Below are positions 1-10,814 of a stretch of DNA of 64,000 bases, piece by piece (within the stretch, counting starts at the first letter, position 1; every line of letters starts with the position of its first letter). Origin of the DNA: Nitrobacteraceae bacterium AZCC 2146 (GTDB taxonomy: Bacteria > Pseudomonadota > Alphaproteobacteria > Rhizobiales > Xanthobacteraceae); assembly GCA_036924855.1 (NCBI GenBank), contig JBAGRP010000001.1:1178001-1242000 (forward strand), read 5' to 3'. Position numbers and translations under genes: made by a program. The notes beneath the pieces were generated by a model that saw nothing but the letters and a program-made list of their open reading frames with translations, did not search any database and was not told the origin of the DNA.

Positions 1-1064
1 ACGTCTATGCGACGATCCCGGCAACCTCGGACAAAAAAGTCCCGGTGATCTGCTTCTGCTCGCACATGGACACCTCGCCGGATTGCACCGGCAAGGACGT
101 CAAACCGCAGATCGTGAAGAACTACCAGGGCGGCGACATCGTGCTGCCAGGTGATGCCACGCAAGTGATCCGCGCCGCCGACAATCCCGCGCTCGCCGAC
201 CAGATCGGCCACGACATCGTCACTTCGGACGGCACCACGCTGCTCGGCGCCGACAACAAGGCCGGCCTTGCCGAGATCATGGAAGCTGCGCGCTTCTTGA
301 TCACCAATCCGCAGATCAAGCATGGCACCATCAAAATCCTGTTCACGCCGGACGAAGAGATCGGCCGCGGCGTCGAAAAGGTCGATCTGAAAAAACTCGG
401 CGCCGATTTCGCCTACACCGTGGACGGCGAAACCGCCGGGCATCTGGAGGACGAGACGTTTTCCGCCGATGGCGCCGTGGTCACCATTGAGGGCGTCAGC
501 ACCCATCCCGGCTTCGCCAAGGGCAAGATGGAGCACGCCATCAAGATCGCTGCGGCCGTCGTCGATCGCCTGCCGAAGGATTCCTGCTCACCGGAGACCA
601 CCGACGGCAAACAGGGCTTTCTGCATCCGATCGGCATTACCGGCGCGCTGGAAAAGGCGACGTTGAGTTTCATCGTCCGTGATTTCACCGACGAAGGCCT
701 CGCGGAAAAGGAAGAGCTGCTGCAATCCATCGTCGATGAGGTGATGCGGGACTATCCGCATTCGACCGCATCCATCACGATCAAGCCGCAATACCGCAAC
801 ATGAAACAGGTGATCGACCGGCATCCGCACATCGTCGATTACGCCATGGAGGCGATCCGCCGCACCGGTCTCGTGCCGAAGCGCACCAGCATCCGCGGCG
901 GCACTGATGGCTCGCGGCTGTCCTTCATGGGACTGCCCTGCCCCAACATTTTTGCGGGCGAACACGCCTTCCACGGCCGTACCGAATGGGTAAGCCGCCA
1001 GGACATGGAAAAGGCCATGCAGACCATCGTCCACCTCGCGATGATTTTTGAAGAGCGGGCATAG
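1..1064 (+). CDS. pepT: Peptidase T (tripeptide aminopeptidase), 5' end outside window
   Basis: The reading frame is open from base 3 and already matches the peptidase T N-terminal region, so the start codon lies upstream of the window. PepT is a cytoplasmic M20-family zinc aminopeptidase that removes the N-terminal residue from tripeptides. Visible family motifs are the metal-ligand strand SHMDTSPD, TLLGADNKAG, the catalytic pair in FTPDEEIGRG, YTVDGE, and the C-terminal RGGTDGSRLSFMGLPCPN. The stop is a TAG just before tRNA-Val. The visible part is about 354 residues, most of the usual length of roughly 410. No defect is seen. Confidence 0.93.
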   Translation, partial: VYATIPATSDKKVPVICFCSHMDTSPDCTGKDVKPQIVKNYQGGDIVLPGDATQVIRAADNPALADQIGHDIVTSDGTTLLGADNKAGLAEIMEAARFLITNPQIKHGTIKILFTPDEEIGRGVEKVDLKKLGADFAYTVDGETAGHLEDETFSADGAVVTIEGVSTHPGFAKGKMEHAIKIAAAVVDRLPKDSCSPETTDGKQGFLHPIGITGALEKATLSFIVRDFTDEGLAEKEELLQSIVDEVMRDYPHSTASITIKPQYRNMKQVIDRHPHIVDYAMEAIRRTGLVPKRTSIRGGTDGSRLSFMGLPCPNIFAGEHAFHGRTEWVSRQDMEKAMQTIVHLAMIFEERA

Positions 1065-1140
1065 CATAGGCCACTTCGACGCAAATCAGCGGTTTCACTG
1101 CCTTGCGTGCACCGCCGCTGGCGGGCTAAATGGACTTCAC

Positions 1141-1215
1141 GGGCGGTTAGCTCAGCGGTAGAGCATTCCCTTTACACGGGACAGGTCGGCGGTTCGATCC
1201 CGTCACCGCCTACCA
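1141..1215 (+). tRNA. tRNA-Val (anticodon TAC)
   Basis: A cloverleaf can be drawn by eye. The acceptor stem GGGCGGT pairs with ACCGCCT, with one G-U pair at the end. The anticodon loop reads CTTTACA with anticodon TAC. The T-arm contains GGTTCGATCCC, and the CCA end is encoded (1213-1215). It lies between pepT and a lower-GC membrane protein gene that begins only 16 bases downstream. Confidence 0.95.
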
Positions 1216-1231
1216 TCGGACAATTGAGCAT

Positions 1232-2845
1232 GTGGCGCTAGTCGCATACAGGCGCGACCCTGACCAATTCTTTCCATTCGACACAAGGCTCAAAGTGCGA
1301 CAGTCAACGACGGTAGTCCCGCTGATCGCAACCATGGCAGCGGCTCTGATCTTCGCCGTCGGCTATTGGACCAATCCTGTTGTGCCGTGGCCGTCGGGGC
1401 TTCCAGGGTGGCACGATTGGACGGACCAAACGGAATATCTGCGTAGCGCCTCTGCCTTTTCCCACCTCAATTTTGAGCCCCAAAACCATAACTACCCACC
1501 GCTTTACGCGCTGCTGGCGTCGCCATTCTCAAGGCTGTGGCCAAGCGACCCGTTTATTTTCTTGGACCTCGTTTGCATGTGCACCTCGGCATGGCTCTTG
1601 GCTGCCATTTTCCAACGCGATCTGCCGCCGCTCGTTGCCCTGCTTGCCACCGTCTTGATGCTGAGCAATTCGTGGATTCGGGACGTGTTCATTATCCCGT
1701 TCACATCGACGCTCGTCGCCCCGCTTGTCCTGGCGTCGGTCGCCCTACTCCAAAAGGCAGAAGCGAGCGTCGATATTCAGGAGCGGCAGTCTTTTTGGTT
1801 TGCCCTCTGCATAGGCCTCGCAATTCCGGCTCGCCCTCTCGATGGTGTTATCGCGGGCCTGCTTGTCCCGTTTTGGCTATTGCTTATCTTCCGGCAGTTC
1901 CAGTCAGGCAAGACGACGGGAAAATCGCTGCAGCGCCATATCGTCTTGCTGGCAGCGGGCGGTCTAATCGGACCACTGATCTTGCTGGCGAACAACCTTT
2001 TCATCTTTCGAAGCTGGAAATCAGGTTACATGGGGCTGGCCAAGAGCCTGGATCTCTCCACCGTCCCGCAAAAATTCGTATCGATTTTCCTAGATGCCGG
2101 GTCGCTCTATCTTGCCCCTGGACAAGCCATGCTGACGAGGCTGCCTTGGGTACTGCCGCTGATAGCCGGCGTCATCCTTTGTGTTTTATTCGGCAAGGTG
2201 TGGCAGCGAGCGGCGGCGGCAATCGTCATCGCTTCTTTTGCGCTCTACCTCTCGTTTACTGACCTGCTGCCGAATGGGCTGTTTCGCTTCTCGAACTACC
2301 ACTATTTCCGCTGGCCCATTCTCTTGGGCTCGATGCTGGCGCTGGTCGCGGTCATCCCCATGTTTCGCGCCGGAAAAAACACCCGCAGAATCACTATCGC
2401 CGCAGTTTTTATCGCAACCGCCGCACTCTCTGGCGTGCACCTGAATTTGACGGATTGGCCAATATCCGTTCGACAGGATGGAAATTTGTTGGCGTTCGAG
2501 GTGGGCAGTGCTGCGCCATTCGATTTCCTCGATTTGTCGCCGGCAAAAGGTGAATGGGCACCAACTTACTTCACCAACCCTCGGGCTGAGCTTAACGGCC
2601 GCGAACTCGCCGAAATGAGGGATATCAAGGTTATCCCCTCCAGCATTTTCCCGAATGATTTGGGAAACGGCCCGGGCGCAAATAATAATACAGTGCGCTT
2701 GTTGATGCTTAAGCGCGCTTTTGGAAACTTACTAACAATCCGCGTGGATAAGTTGCCGTTCAAGTTTGATGGAATACCGGCTGCACGGGTAGGAATCTAC
2801 AGCTACGGCTGGGGCGTGCCCAAGTGGCTTGCCGCACCTCAATAG
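1232..2845 (+). CDS. Multi-spanning membrane protein, GT-C/GT39-like, lower GC
   Basis: A protein of up to 537 residues with about ten hydrophobic segments. The early part has an aromatic and acidic loop (WHDWTDQTEYL, then NYPPLYALL), which resembles the first periplasmic loop of GT-C fold glycosyltransferases and mannosyltransferase-like membrane proteins. That assignment is by pattern only, and substrate and product are unknown. The start is uncertain: GTG at 1232 follows the tRNA closely and has no good ribosome site, while ATG at 1334 (MAAALIFAVGYW) begins just at the first membrane segment. The coding sequence is visibly poorer in GC than its neighbours and stands alone behind tRNA-Val, which suggests transfer into a tRNA site. 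No duplicated tRNA end was found downstream. Confidence 0.6.
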   Translation: MALVAYRRDPDQFFPFDTRLKVRQSTTVVPLIATMAAALIFAVGYWTNPVVPWPSGLPGWHDWTDQTEYLRSASAFSHLNFEPQNHNYPPLYALLASPFSRLWPSDPFIFLDLVCMCTSAWLLAAIFQRDLPPLVALLATVLMLSNSWIRDVFIIPFTSTLVAPLVLASVALLQKAEASVDIQERQSFWFALCIGLAIPARPLDGVIAGLLVPFWLLLIFRQFQSGKTTGKSLQRHIVLLAAGGLIGPLILLANNLFIFRSWKSGYMGLAKSLDLSTVPQKFVSIFLDAGSLYLAPGQAMLTRLPWVLPLIAGVILCVLFGKVWQRAAAAIVIASFALYLSFTDLLPNGLFRFSNYHYFRWPILLGSMLALVAVIPMFRAGKNTRRITIAAVFIATAALSGVHLNLTDWPISVRQDGNLLAFEVGSAAPFDFLDLSPAKGEWAPTYFTNPRAELNGRELAEMRDIKVIPSSIFPNDLGNGPGANNNTVRLLMLKRAFGNLLTIRVDKLPFKFDGIPAARVGIYSYGWGVPKWLAAPQ

Positions 2846-2887
2846 TCCCGTTAGGTCGAGACGCACGATTCTCAATGGACGACCCGC

Positions 2888-3055
2888 TCACCAGCGCACC
2901 GACTGGCTTGGCACGATGAAGGCCGTGGTGATCTGTTCGCTGGAAGGGCTGGTCAAATAGCAGATCGATCCGAATACGGCGATCAGCAAGGCGATGACTG
3001 CGATCAAATCGATTGTCCTGGCGTCGTGACCTTCCCGTTCAATCCGAGGGCGCAT
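2888..3055 (-). CDS. Small single-span membrane protein, unknown function
   Basis: A 55-residue reading frame preceded by an AGGGAG ribosome site nine bases before the ATG at 3055. The protein has a charged N-terminus (RPRIEREGHDAR), one hydrophobic segment (about residues 15-34) and a polar tail, so it is predicted to lie in the inner membrane. No family was recognised. A longer frame continuing upstream to 3196 overlaps the next gene and has no ribosome site, so the short start is preferred. Confidence 0.5.
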   Translation of the reverse strand: MRPRIEREGHDARTIDLIAVIALLIAVFGSICYLTSPSSEQITTAFIVPSQSVRW

Positions 3056-3204
3056 TGCTCTGCACTCCCTTTTTTTAGTTACACCGTGAAAGGTACTCCC
3101 CGCAGGATATTGTTCGCGCGCTATCTTGGATGGCCAGCATTGCACAAAGCGCCGCAACACGGTTTGCTGCGCCGCGAGACTGTATCGGCCGATCAAGGGA
3201 GCTT

Positions 3205-3612
3205 ATGAGAGCCGCAATCCTTCTTATCGCGCTGGTGATGGGTTTCGCCGCACCCGCATACGCTGCCGACGACATTGTCGCGGCGCAGAATGTCATCCGT
3301 TTGCAGGCTGAGGCATTCGGCCGTGACGATGCAGCAGCGGCCTATTCCTACGCCGCGCCCGAGATCCAGAGCATGTTCCCGGAGCCCGGCGTTTTCATGG
3401 ATATGGTCCGCAATGGCTACGCCCCGGTTTACCGCCACAAGAGTTTCGAATTCGGCGAGGCGCGTAACGTCGACGGCCGGATCGAGCAGGACGTTCACAT
3501 CGTCGATGCCGATGGCGTGCCCTGGGACGCGCTCTACACGCTGGAGTCGCAGCCCAATGGCAGTCTCAAGATCATCGGCTGCGTTCTGAAGGCCGTCGGC
3601 CGTTCGGTATAA
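3205..3612 (+). CDS. DUF4864 family exported protein
   Basis: A 135-residue protein that starts with a classical signal peptide (MRAAILLIALVMGFAAPAYA, then ADD), followed by the region typical of DUF4864: VIRLQAEAFGRDDAAAAYSYAAPEIQSMFP, then a strand-rich second half ending GCVLKAVGR. The family is common in alphaproteobacteria, is predicted to be periplasmic, and has no established activity. The start at 3205 is chosen because AAGGGAG lies just upstream and the signal peptide then begins at residue 1. It converges on lon with a shared hairpin between them. Confidence 0.85.
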   Translation: MRAAILLIALVMGFAAPAYAADDIVAAQNVIRLQAEAFGRDDAAAAYSYAAPEIQSMFPEPGVFMDMVRNGYAPVYRHKSFEFGEARNVDGRIEQDVHIVDADGVPWDALYTLESQPNGSLKIIGCVLKAVGRSV

Positions 3613-3613
3613 C

Positions 3614-3641
3614 AAAAAAGCGGCGCCCCGAAGGGCGCCGC
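3614..3641 (-). terminator. Rho-independent terminator for lon
   Basis: A perfect 9-bp GC stem (GCGGCGCCC / GGGCGCCGC) with a CGAA loop, followed on the minus strand by a run of six T. It sits between the convergent DUF4864 gene and lon. It may also stop plus-strand transcription, but the T tract on that side is poor. Confidence 0.85.
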
Positions 3642-3667
3642 TGATGTCGTTCTAGACGATGTGTTCC

Positions 3668-6094
<2,427 letters not shown>

Positions 6095-6333
6095 GGCCCA
6101 TTCCTTTTGCTGTGCCCCCTTGCACGCAGTCCGCCATTTGCGCAACCGCCACAAGGTGCCGATGTTTTCCGTCTTGTTCGGCCCGTCAGGCTCTACTTGT
6201 CCGGATGTTACTGGCGAATCTTGGAGGAGGATTTATGTTCGCCGATAGCATAAGGTGGCTATGGCCCGGGGGGGTGTCAAGTGACGGAAAAACACCAGTA
6301 ACTAAGGCGGATTGCAGTGAATCGGCCTGCGCA
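6095..6333. other. lon upstream region
   Basis: About 240 bases between lon and the clpX terminator. No open frame with a ribosome site is convincing on either strand. A promoter for lon is expected on the minus strand, but I could not find a clear -35/-10 or heat-shock match. Confidence 0.4.
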
Positions 6334-6366
6334 AAGACGGCCGCCGACAGGCTCGGCAGCCGTCTT
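6334..6366 (-). terminator. Hairpin behind clpX, probable terminator
   Basis: An 8-bp outer stem (AAGACGGC / GCCGTCTT) enclosing a second stem built from GCCGA and TCGGC. On the minus strand it lies 35 bases after the clpX stop and ends in a short T run (CTTTG). The weak T tract makes this less certain than the lon terminator. Confidence 0.55.
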
Positions 6367-6401
6367 GTTGCGTCTTCGCAAGTCGCCAGAAACGCCTGTG
6401 A

Positions 6402-7676
6402 TCAGGCGCTGGCGCTGCTCTCGGCGGTACGATCCGAGCGGTCGGCGTAGATGTAGAGCGGACGTGCGGTCCCCTCGACGACTTCACGCGAGATCACGAC
6501 TTCTTCGACGCCTTCCAGACCCGGAAGATCGAACATGGTCTCAAGCAGGATGCTCTCCAGGATGGAGCGCAGTCCGCGCGCGCCGGTCTTGCGCTCGATG
6601 GCCTTGCGGGCCACCGCGCCAAGCGCCTCGTCGGCGAAGGTCAGCTCGATATTCTCCATCTCGAACAGGCGCTGATACTGCTTGACCAGTGCGTTCTTCG
6701 GATCGGTCAGGATCTTCTTCAGCGAGGCCTCGTCGAGATCCTCGAGCGTGGCGACCACCGGAAGGCGGCCGACGAATTCGGGGATCAGGCCGTACTTCAG
6801 CAGATCCTCGGGCTCGACGTGACGGAAAATCTCGCCGGTGCGGCGATCTTCCGGCGCCAGAACCTGGGCGGCGAAGCCGATCGAGGTCGAACGTCCACGC
6901 GCCGAGATGATCTTCTCCAGGCCCGAGAACGCACCACCGCAGATGAACAGAATATTGGTGGTGTCGACCTGCAGGAATTCCTGCTGCGGGTGCTTGCGGC
7001 CGCCTTGCGGCGGCACCGAGGCAACCGTGCCTTCCATGATCTTGAGCAAGGCCTGCTGCACGCCCTCGCCTGACACGTCGCGGGTGATCGAGGGATTGTC
7101 GGACTTGCGCGAGATCTTGTCGATTTCGTCGATATAGACGATGCCGCGCTGCGCCCGCTCGACATTGTAGTCGGCCGACTGCAGCAGCTTCAGGATGATG
7201 TTCTCGACGTCCTCACCGACGTAACCGGCCTCGGTCAGCGTCGTCGCGTCGGCCATCGTGAACGGCACGTCGAGGATGCGGGCGAGCGTCTGCGCGAGCA
7301 GCGTCTTGCCCGAACCGGTCGGTCCGATCAGCAGGATGTTCGACTTCGCCAGTTCGACGTCGTTGTGCTTGGTCTGGTGGTTGAGGCGCTTGTAGTGGTT
7401 GTGCACCGCGACCGAGAGGACCTTCTTGGCATGGCTCTGGCCGATGACGTAGTCATCGAGAACCTTGCAGATTTCCTTCGGCGTCGGAATCCCGTCGCGC
7501 GACTTGACCAGCGAAGATTTGTTTTCTTCGCGAATGATGTCCATGCAGAGCTCGACGCACTCGTCGCAGATGAAGACGGTGGGACCCGCGATCAATTTGC
7601 GAACTTCGTGCTGGCTCTTGCCGCAGAACGAACAATACAGCGTGTTCTTGGAGTCGCTGGTGCCAACCTTACTCAT
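6402..7676 (-). CDS. clpX: ATP-dependent Clp protease ATP-binding subunit ClpX
   Basis: A 424-residue AAA+ unfoldase that feeds substrates into ClpP. The N-terminal zinc-binding domain has its four cysteines (Cys15, Cys18, Cys37, Cys40). Walker A GPTGSGKT is at 118-125, Walker B IVYIDEID near 179-186, and the pore loop lies in GYVGEDVEN. Length is typical for the family. The start has GGAG seven bases before the ATG. It stands 430 bases after clpP and 307 bases before lon on the same strand, so it is likely to have its own promoter. Confidence 0.97.
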
Positions 7677-8106
7677 TCTATTCTCCGTCCGCCGTTCGAT
7701 CTTGTTCGCTCGGTTGCCCCATTACGGAACTTATCCGTAGATAGAGCAAAATCCGTACCAAAAAAGACCCTCGTTCCAGAATGCCGCACGAATCACGGCT
7801 AACTCGAATCTCCCGCGATACTAACCGATCCGCTCTAGCGAACCATGCTGCCAGCCGATGATCAAGAATTCGCTAACCAGCACGGCCCCTGTCACCGTGA
7901 CAATAGCGTGATTTACGGCCTTTGCGCGAGCGCAGGCCCGAAATCAGCGCAGCGTTGCGCGAATGACACCATCCGGCGAGCACGAAAGCGGAACTTTCGT
8001 GTCGGTAGGCGTCGGCACGGAGTACCAATCAAGGCTGATCTTGGGACAGGCGGCGCGCGGGCGCCGTCTGTCTCGGTCGGTTGAAGCCGTCGTTACGGCG
8101 CCCTGC
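7677..8106. other. clpP-clpX intergenic region with two hairpins
   Basis: A 430-base gap without a believable gene. It holds two clear hairpins: CACGAAAG / CTTTCGTG (7981-8001, perfect 8-bp stem, 5-base loop) and a longer GC hairpin at 8045-8072 just behind clpP. The second probably ends clpP transcripts, and the first has no assigned role. A clpX promoter must lie near 7680-7800 but was not identified with confidence. Confidence 0.45.
8045..8072 (-). terminator. GC hairpin behind clpP, possible terminator
   Basis: A stem GACAG-CGGCGC / GCGCCG-CTGTC with one opposed mismatch, 35 bases after the clpP stop. There is no T run after it on the minus strand, so it could instead protect the transcript end. 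Confidence 0.4.
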
Positions 8107-8739
8107 TTAAGGTGCTTTGGGCGTCGACTCTTCGGCGCGCTTGTCGATCACCTTGTCGATGATGCCGAAGTCGCGCGCCATGTCCGCGGTGAGGAATTTG
8201 TCGCGTTCCAGCGCTTCCTCGATCGCCTGATAGCTCTGCCCGGTATGCTTCACGTAGATCTCGTTCAGCCGCTTCTTCAGGTTCAGGATTTCTTGGGCGT
8301 GAAGCATGATGTCGGTGGCCTGGCCCTGGAAGCCGCCAGAGGGCTGATGCACCATGATGCGCGAGTTCGGCAGCGAGAAGCGCATGTCCTTGTGGCCGGC
8401 GGCGAGCAGCAGCGAGCCCATCGAGGCCGCCTGCCCCGTGCATAGCGTCGACACCGGCGGACGGATGAACTGCATCGTGTCGTAGATCGCCAGACCCGAC
8501 GTCACCACGCCACCGGGCGAGTTGATGTACATCGAGATTTCCTTCTTCGGATTCTCGGCTTCGAGAAACAGAAGCTGGGCGACGGTTAGCGTCGACATGC
8601 CATCCTCGACCGGACCGGTCACGAAGATGATGCGCTCTTTCAGAAGACGCGAGAAAATATCGTAGGCCCGTTCGCCGCGGTTGGTCTGTTCGACCACCAT
8701 CGGCACCAGGTTCATGTAGGTTTCCACCGGATCGCGCAT
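8107..8739 (-). CDS. clpP: ATP-dependent Clp protease proteolytic subunit ClpP
   Basis: A 210-residue serine peptidase (family S14) that forms the tetradecameric proteolytic chamber used with ClpX or ClpA. The catalytic triad is visible as Ser106 (QAASMGSL), His131 (MVHQPSGG) and Asp180 (ERDKFL), with the exact spacing of the E. coli enzyme. The glycine-rich [10 protein letters not shown] strand is present. The ATG at 8739 has only a weak ribosome site (GGGTGA). A heat-shock-like promoter match lies about 130 bases upstream. Confidence 0.97.
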   Translation of the reverse strand: MRDPVETYMNLVPMVVEQTNRGERAYDIFSRLLKERIIFVTGPVEDGMSTLTVAQLLFLEAENPKKEISMYINSPGGVVTSGLAIYDTMQFIRPPVSTLCTGQAASMGSLLLAAGHKDMRFSLPNSRIMVHQPSGGFQGQATDIMLHAQEILNLKKRLNEIYVKHTGQSYQAIEEALERDKFLTADMARDFGIIDKVIDKRAEESTPKAP

Positions 8740-8999
8740 TGATCACCCGAAAGGTTAGAGAAGACTTGGGTTGGCGGAGACGCACGTCCATCGGCAAGAC
8801 TGGAACCGGTTACGGTTTTGCCGGATGGGAACGAACGCCCCGTGATGCAGGAATAACAAACAGAGCCCACAGATATGAGCCAATCGAGCGACAACAAGGC
8901 CGGCGGCCGTTGATGCCGGTGGAGACCAGTTCAAGCCGATTCTCGTGGCCACGGCAAAGCGATGCAGCCCATCGCCCGCCGGTATCGCCGGATATAATT
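8740..8999. other. clpP upstream region
   Basis: About 260 bases between clpP and the tig terminator. Apart from the promoter-like site listed separately, no gene or repeat is evident. Confidence 0.4.
8868..8898 (-). promoter_or_regulatory. Candidate heat-shock (RpoH) promoter for clpP
   Basis: On the minus strand CTTG is followed after 17 bases by CATATCTGTG. This fits the alphaproteobacterial RpoH pattern CTTG-N17-18-CYTATNTNNG with one mismatch in the -10 part. It would give a leader of about 125 bases. ClpP is a known heat-shock gene in this class, but the site is a pattern match only. Confidence 0.4.
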
Positions 9000-9027
9000 A
9001 ACGCCGGCCGGATGCCCGGCCGGCGTT
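9000..9027 (-). terminator. Terminator for tig
   Basis: A perfect 12-bp stem (AACGCCGGCCGG / CCGGCCGGCGTT) with an ATGC loop, 13 bases behind the tig stop. The minus-strand continuation is T-rich (TAATTATAT). Confidence 0.8.
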
Positions 9028-9040
9028 TTACGGGAATGAA

Positions 9041-10403
9041 TTAAGCCGCGGTTTTCTCGGCGTCGTCGTCCTTGTAGAGTTCCTCGCGAGAAACCTTCTT
9101 CTCGGTGACGTTGGCCAGCTCGAGGATGAAATCGACGACCTTGTCCTCGTAGATTGGTGCACGAAGCTGCGCCAATGCATTGGCATTGTTGCGATAAAAG
9201 TCCCAGACTTCCTTCTCGCGGCCGGGCATCGAACGGGCCCGTTCGACCACCGCACGGCTGACTTCGTCGTCGGTGACGGTGATCTTGTTCTTCTCGCCGA
9301 TCTCCGACAGCACGAGGCCGAGGCGGACGCGGCGGTCGGCGATCTTGCGATATTCTTCCATGGCGGCTTCTTCGGTGGTGTTCTCGTCGGCGAAGGTCTT
9401 GCCAGTCGATTCCATCTCCGACTTGATCGAATTCCACATCAGCTTGAATTCTTCCTCGATCAGCGACGGCGGCGCGCCGAACTGATGGGTCTCGTCGAGG
9501 CGGTCGAGCAGCAGACGCTTGACGCGCTGGCGGGTCGCTCCGGCGTATTCCGCGGTCAGCCGCTCGCGGGCGGCTTCCTTGAGCTTGTCGAGGGACTCCA
9601 GACCGAGCGTCTTGGCGAACTCGTCGTCGATGACGGTCTCCACCGGCGATTCGATCAGCGTCGCGGTGGTCTCGAACTCGGCCGGCTTTCCGGCCAGGGT
9701 TTCGCTGGCGTAGTTGATCGGGAACGACACCTTGAGGGTGCGGGTCTCGCCGGCGCCGATGCCGATCAGCTGCTCCTCGAAGCCTGGGATGAAGGTGTTG
9801 GAGCCGATCAGGACCTGGATGTCCTCGCCGGTGCCGCCGTCGAACGCCACGCCGTCGATGGTGCCCTTGAAGCCGACGGTGACGCGGTCGCCGGATTCGG
9901 CCTTGGCGCCCTCGGCCTTCGCCGTGAACGAACGGTTCTGGTCGGCGACGCGCTTGATGGCCTCATCGACGTCGGAATCCGAGACGTCGGCGACCGGCTT
10001 TCTCGACGGTGAAGCTCTTGAAGTCAGCGAGCTGGATCGCCGGCACGACTTCGATCGCCACGGTGTAATTCAGGTCGGACTTGCCGGAGAGGATGTCTTC
10101 GACTTCCTTCTGCTCGGTCGGCATCGTCACCTTGGGCTCGGTGGCGAGGCGGAAGCCACGCTCGGTGAAGATCTGCGAATTGGTGTCGCGGATCAGCTCC
10201 TCGACGGTCTCGGCGGCGACCGAGCGGCCATAGAGGCGCTTCAGATGGCCAACGGGGACCTTGCCCGGGCGGAAGCCGTTGAGCTTGACCTTGCCCTTCA
10301 TGTCGTCGAGGCGCGCATCGACCTTGGCTTCGATGTCGGCGGCCGGAACGTTGACCTGGAATTCGCGCTTCAGTCCGTCGGAGACGGTTTCATTCACCTG
10401 CAT
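9041..10403 (-). CDS. tig: Trigger factor, frameshifted as written
   Basis: Ribosome-associated chaperone and peptidyl-prolyl isomerase. The N-terminal ribosome-binding domain is encoded by 10403 down to about 10000, with the signature FRPGKVP, and breaks off after FKSFTVEK. The PPIase and C-terminal domains continue in another frame down to 9041. Removing one base from the AAA run (9999-10001, TTT on the plus strand) restores a continuous 453-residue protein reading [19 protein letters not shown], a normal length. Either the run carries a sequencing error or the gene is newly mutated. The start [10 protein letters not shown] at 10403 is the family start. Confidence 0.9.
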
Positions 10404-10582
10404 GGCGTCAATCTTCTTCCCGCTGGTCCGGCTCAAGCGCTCGGACGTTGTAAAATCTGTGCGACATCGGGCCGGAGCCTTTCGTCGGTCGTGGCGGACC
10501 CATTTCTCAAGGCAGTCTCTTTTTCAAGAATTGCCTTGCGGAAACGTGCCCGGAAAACTCGTGTTCAAACGCTATGAGCGCC

Positions 10583-10667
10583 TGGTGCGGGCGGAGGGAC
10601 TCGAACCCCCACAACTTGCGTCGGCGGCACCTAAAGCCGCTGCGTCTACCAATTCCGCCACGCCCGC
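10583..10667 (-). tRNA. tRNA-Leu (anticodon TAG)
   Basis: A class II tRNA of 85 bases with a long variable arm. The acceptor stem GCGGGCG pairs with CGCCCGC, the anticodon loop is TTTAGGT with anticodon TAG, the T-arm contains GGTTCGAGTCC, and the CCA end is encoded. Confidence 0.95.
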
Positions 10668-10814
10668 GAGAAACACCGTCCGGCCGCGATGCCGCGAGCG
10701 GCGGGCTTATAACATGGGGATGATGGTTCGCATCAAAAAAATGGCCTTCGCAAGCCTGACGGGGCAATCAGGCGATTGCTGGACATCCCGGCCGGAAAAT
10801 GGTCGGGATCGCAT

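Noticed and set aside
1141..2900. Genomic island with attachment-site duplication at tRNA-Val
   Set aside because: No copy of the tRNA 3' end was found after the membrane protein gene and there is no integrase, so only a single-gene acquisition is suggested.
9990..10010. Programmed ribosomal frameshift in tig
   Set aside because: The site would need a +1 shift, has no known slippery heptamer or stimulating structure, and trigger factor is not known to use recoding; an indel is simpler.
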